Origin: Chondrilla cf. caribensis
Lineage: Eukaryota > Porifera > Demospongiae > Chondrillida > Chondrillidae
Assembly (NCBI GenBank): GCA_964020155.1
Contig: OZ026555.1
Location: 2,367,282-2,431,281, forward strand
Reading direction: 5' to 3'
Length of the DNA: 64,000 nucleotides
Under the pieces are notes generated by a model. The model was given only the letters and a program-made list of their open reading frames with translations, had not been told where the DNA came from and did no database searches. The position numbers and the translations under genes are program-made. Below, piece after piece: positions 61,387 to 64,000 of this stretch (position 1 is the stretch's first letter; each line of letters opens with the position of its first letter).

Positions 61387-61765
61387 GTCCTGGTGTACAC
61401 TGTACTGACGGTCCTGGTGTACACTGTCCTGACGGTCCTGGTGTACACTGTCCTGACGGTCCTGGTGTACACTGTCCTGACGGTCCTGGTGTACACTGTA
61501 CTGACGGTCCTGGTGTACACTGTCCTGACGGTCCTGGTGTACACTGCCCTGACGGTCCTGGTGTACACTGTCCTGACGGTCCTGGTGTACACTGTACTGA
61601 CGGTCCTGATGTACACTGTCCTGACGGTCCTGGTGTACACTGTCCTGACAGTCCTGGTGTATACTGTCCTGACGGTCCTGGTGTACACTGTCCTGACAGT
61701 CCTGGTGTGCACTGTCCTGACGGTCCTGGTCTACACTGTCCTGACGGTCCTGGTGTACACTGTGT
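61387..61765. repeat. 24-bp minisatellite, about 16 units, copy B
   Basis: Same unit as 23828-24419, with more sequence variants (ACAG, GTGTGC, GTCTAC). Fewer units than copy A. Translation not supported. Confidence 0.97.
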
Positions 61766-61973
61766 GAAAGCTCTGGATTGATATTGCATGACCTGTTGTA
61801 TGGGTAAAGTGCCAAAAACAACTAACAATGATGACTAGTGAACACTAGATACTGTGTGTATGTACATACATTAGGACATGAAGCCCCAAGAAGTAGCTAT
61901 GTAAGGATGTGTGTATGAGAAACATTGTGTTCCCGCAAATGTCGAACATGTAAAGTACATGAGAAATTGGATC

Positions 61974-62168
61974 CGGTGGAACCTCTATTTAAAGGACACT
62001 GTGAATGAAGGACATAATAGAAATGACCTGCATACAAAGGACAAATTTGATCACCAAATGGACTTTGCTATTGTGCTAACACATGTTTCATCTCTGAAGA
62101 GTAGATGATCACTCTACAGTGAACAAAATGGCTGCTATCAACGTGTCTTTTATTAAGAGGCTCCACTG
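61974..62168. mobile_element. pogo-like MITE, copy B counterpart of 24669-24837
   Basis: Ends CGGTGGAACCTCTATTTAAA and, inverted, CAGTGGAGCCTCTTAATAAA. It carries a short extra stretch (about 62083-62108) compared with A. It lies about 50 bp from the right edge of the duplication. Confidence 0.75.
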
Positions 62169-62445
62169 TAGCCAAACTTGAAAAGCACTCACTAGCACAC
62201 TACAAATGATACAAGTAACCATTTCCCTTTCTAAGGAGCCCATAACCAGACAACACAATAATGTGAGTATTACGTACAATAACTGATTTCAAAAGGACAG
62301 ACCAACTGCAACCTCTCCTGTCAAGCTTTGTATGAGATGAGAGTACTTGTATGCTATGTGATACCTTCATGGTCAATGGCTCTATAGTACATGTGGTACC
62401 ACCATGCAGACTGAATACAATAGGACATATACTGAAGTACTCACT

Positions 62446-62768
62446 TTAGCTAGTTGAGGTGTTGACAGGCTGTTCCAAGTCCCTCTTCATATCTCGACCT
62501 AGACTAGACATATTAGGATAGCCGGTCAGGTTTATCATAACATTGCATAGTTTAAGGAGACTGTCTCTGTCAGCATGTGATCGGAGGTGTAGATACAGTA
62601 GCCGAGTCCCAACAGTAGAGTCCACATTTTCCAACCGATAGAAGAGATCAGATGGAATAACACCCTCCACTGACAATCTGATGGCAATAGCACAAGAATC
62701 AACAAATTCAAGAAATTCGTCCTTGTACTTTTCCATGAACTGTCGACAGTCAAATCCTGACCCTCCAG
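62446..62768 (-). CDS. CARD-like terminal exon
   Basis: 323-bp last exon. The acceptor after CTAG joins the phase-1 end of the Pro-rich exon (T plus CT, Ser). About 106 codons to TAA. Helical periodicity and length suit CARD; DED cannot be excluded without a profile search. Confidence 0.6.
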
Positions 62769-63893
62769 CTAGAGGAACACAAGAAGACAGAAATGACAAC
62801 ACTACACAAACACTGCATAGGGATGTACTGGATGTATTCAATTGACTGTGACTCCTTCAGTGTGTCACAACATGATAACATTACAGGATACCACACTAAA
62901 GTACACATGTACTGTACATTCAATGTACCGTAACTCACAGAGGGTAGGAGGATGACTGTAGTGTGTACTGGGATATGGAGGATGTGGTTCACAGTACTGT
63001 GGAGGGTAGGACAGTGAGGATGGTCCTGGCAGGTCCTCTGTTGGGAGTGGTCCTTGAGGAGGGGGAGGAGTGTAGACAGGGTATCCCCAACTGGAAGGGA
63101 GACCTGTTCTAGGCTGCCGTGGATGAAAGGGAGGTTGGTTGTATTGGATAGGCTGTAGAGAAGCCTGTCCATACTGGGGGTATGGAGGGAGGATGGATCG
63201 AGGGTATGAGACAGACTGGGGATTTGGGAAATGCTGTAACATTCCAGGTTCTTGTAAGTCACAGCGATTTTGTTCAGGTCCCCAAGGTCCATGAGGACTG
63301 TACACATATTGTGCCAATGGATGTGGTGTTCTAGCCATAGGTTGGGTTGACCACTGAGGTACAGGAGGTGGGTAGGATTGCTGTGGACCGCCACTGGAGG
63401 AGAGGTGGTGTGGAGATGCTCTTTGAAGAGGTCCAGTTAATGTTGACTGATTCACAGTACCAGGTGAAGGGGAGTTCTGATGAGGGATTGACATCTGAAC
63501 ATCACGTGATGAATGAAGTGCAGGAGCTACTGAACATGACACAACTTGGTCAGTTTGTCTAGATAAAATCTGAAAGAAAAAATTATAAATACAACATAGT
63601 GCATGTATGTATGTACCACATATATTCATTCAAGTGAAATGAGAATAAAAAAATATTAGTAAATAAATGCATGCTAATTTCAATGCTGTTATAACCAAAC
63701 AACTATTACTTATGCAATTAGTACTAAATAGCATCAATGTTCTTTGGTACACACCTAGTCTTCTCCCACTAGACTACAGTACACAACATCTACTCACACT
63801 CATTTCAAGTACATACCATAGGACTGGTGTTCATCAGGTGAGGGATATCTTGAGATGTAGCATATGGCAACAGAGATTGACTTCGTCCAGTCT
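62446..63893 (-). CDS. Pro-rich protein with C-terminal CARD-like domain, 5' part outside window
   Basis: Three 3' exons on minus with matching phases: 63893-63817 (RSQSLLPYATSQDIPHL), 63569-62939 and 62768-62446 (ending in TAA). The large middle exon is strongly Pro, Ser, Tyr and Gln rich (PPPPQGPLPTEDLPGPSS), probably disordered, with possible SH3 or WW ligands. The last exon encodes about 90 helical residues (MEKYKDEFLEFVDSCAIAI, then SLLKLCNVMINLTGYPN and LGRDMKRDL), fitting a CARD-type death-fold in spacing. Such a protein could pair with an NLR or adaptor through homotypic death-fold contacts; this is inference. It is the second gene in the window ending in a death-fold, and it follows copy B as the ZU5 gene follows copy A. 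The gene continues beyond 64000. Confidence 0.72.
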
Positions 63894-64000
63894 CTATGAT
63901 ATTAAGAACAACATGTAGATGTGATGAATGTGCCATGGGATCGAAATTTTTAGGTTTGGAGAGTGTTTAGACACTTTCATTTTCTCCACATTTACAAAGT

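Larger units (their letters stand above)
33000..62220 (+). repeat. Segmental duplication, copy B
   Basis: Second copy of the unit described for 985-24893, longer mainly because of a gypsy retrotransposon, several MITEs and about 2.5 kb of non-repeat sequence around the gypsy that copy A has lost. The left edge lies beside two large palindromes. NACHT exon translations of A and B differ at about 39 of 527 positions by eye, so the duplication is neither brand new nor ancient. Confidence 0.9.

Noticed and set aside
61280..61828. Open frames across the copy-B minisatellite
   Set aside because: Same explanation as for copy A; the frames are not supported by flanking conserved coding sequence.

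Overview
The window looks like nuclear DNA of an early-branching animal, most probably a demosponge close to Amphimedon queenslandica. The species is inferred from intron-rich, AT-rich sequence, NACHT-domain (NLR-type) genes beside ZU5/death-fold genes, and the mix of pogo, hAT, Tc1 and gypsy relics. There are no bacterial operons, rRNA genes or CRISPR arrays.

The main structure is a direct segmental duplication. Copy A runs about 985-24893 and copy B about 33000-62220. Each copy holds, in order: an NLR-type gene on the minus strand (exons 1370-16881 in A, 33382-47208 in B; NACHT exons 13798-15493 and 44125-45820), a GC-richer promoter-like stretch, a relic C1q/TNF-like exon on minus, a plus-strand gene whose last exons match NCKIPSD/SPIN90, a 24-bp minisatellite and a pogo-like MITE. 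A non-duplicated segment (24.9-33 kb) separates the copies. It carries a nine-exon minus-strand gene with a ZU5-like domain and a C-terminal death-fold-like domain (24974-30554). After copy B, a second minus-strand gene (62446-63893 and beyond the window) has a Pro-rich exon and a C-terminal CARD-like domain.

The NLR exons stay open in both copies. Every length difference between paired exons is a multiple of three, and splice phases agree at every junction I checked. The SPIN90 and C1q copies instead carry different lesions in A and B.

The copies differ by many mobile elements, and in several cases one copy preserves a clean empty site. A-only: a pogo/Tigger element (11067-13055), a CAGGGCTC-ended element (8890-9617) and a block with a Tc1/mariner pseudogene (3290-6280). 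B-only: a gypsy element (52095-57371) with a nested MITE, plus MITEs at 36330, 37334, 37894, 40383, 41818, 43269, 58666 and 60622. The spacer between the copies has a hAT deletion derivative (28127-28792), another MITE (31316-31880) and two large palindromes (32067-32270, 32799-32933) next to the start of copy B.

Together the cluster resembles a sponge innate-immunity neighbourhood: two recently duplicated NACHT sensors interleaved with two different death-fold proteins. A functional link is inference from position only. Gene models were assembled by eye from splice signals and phases; 5' ends are not fixed.
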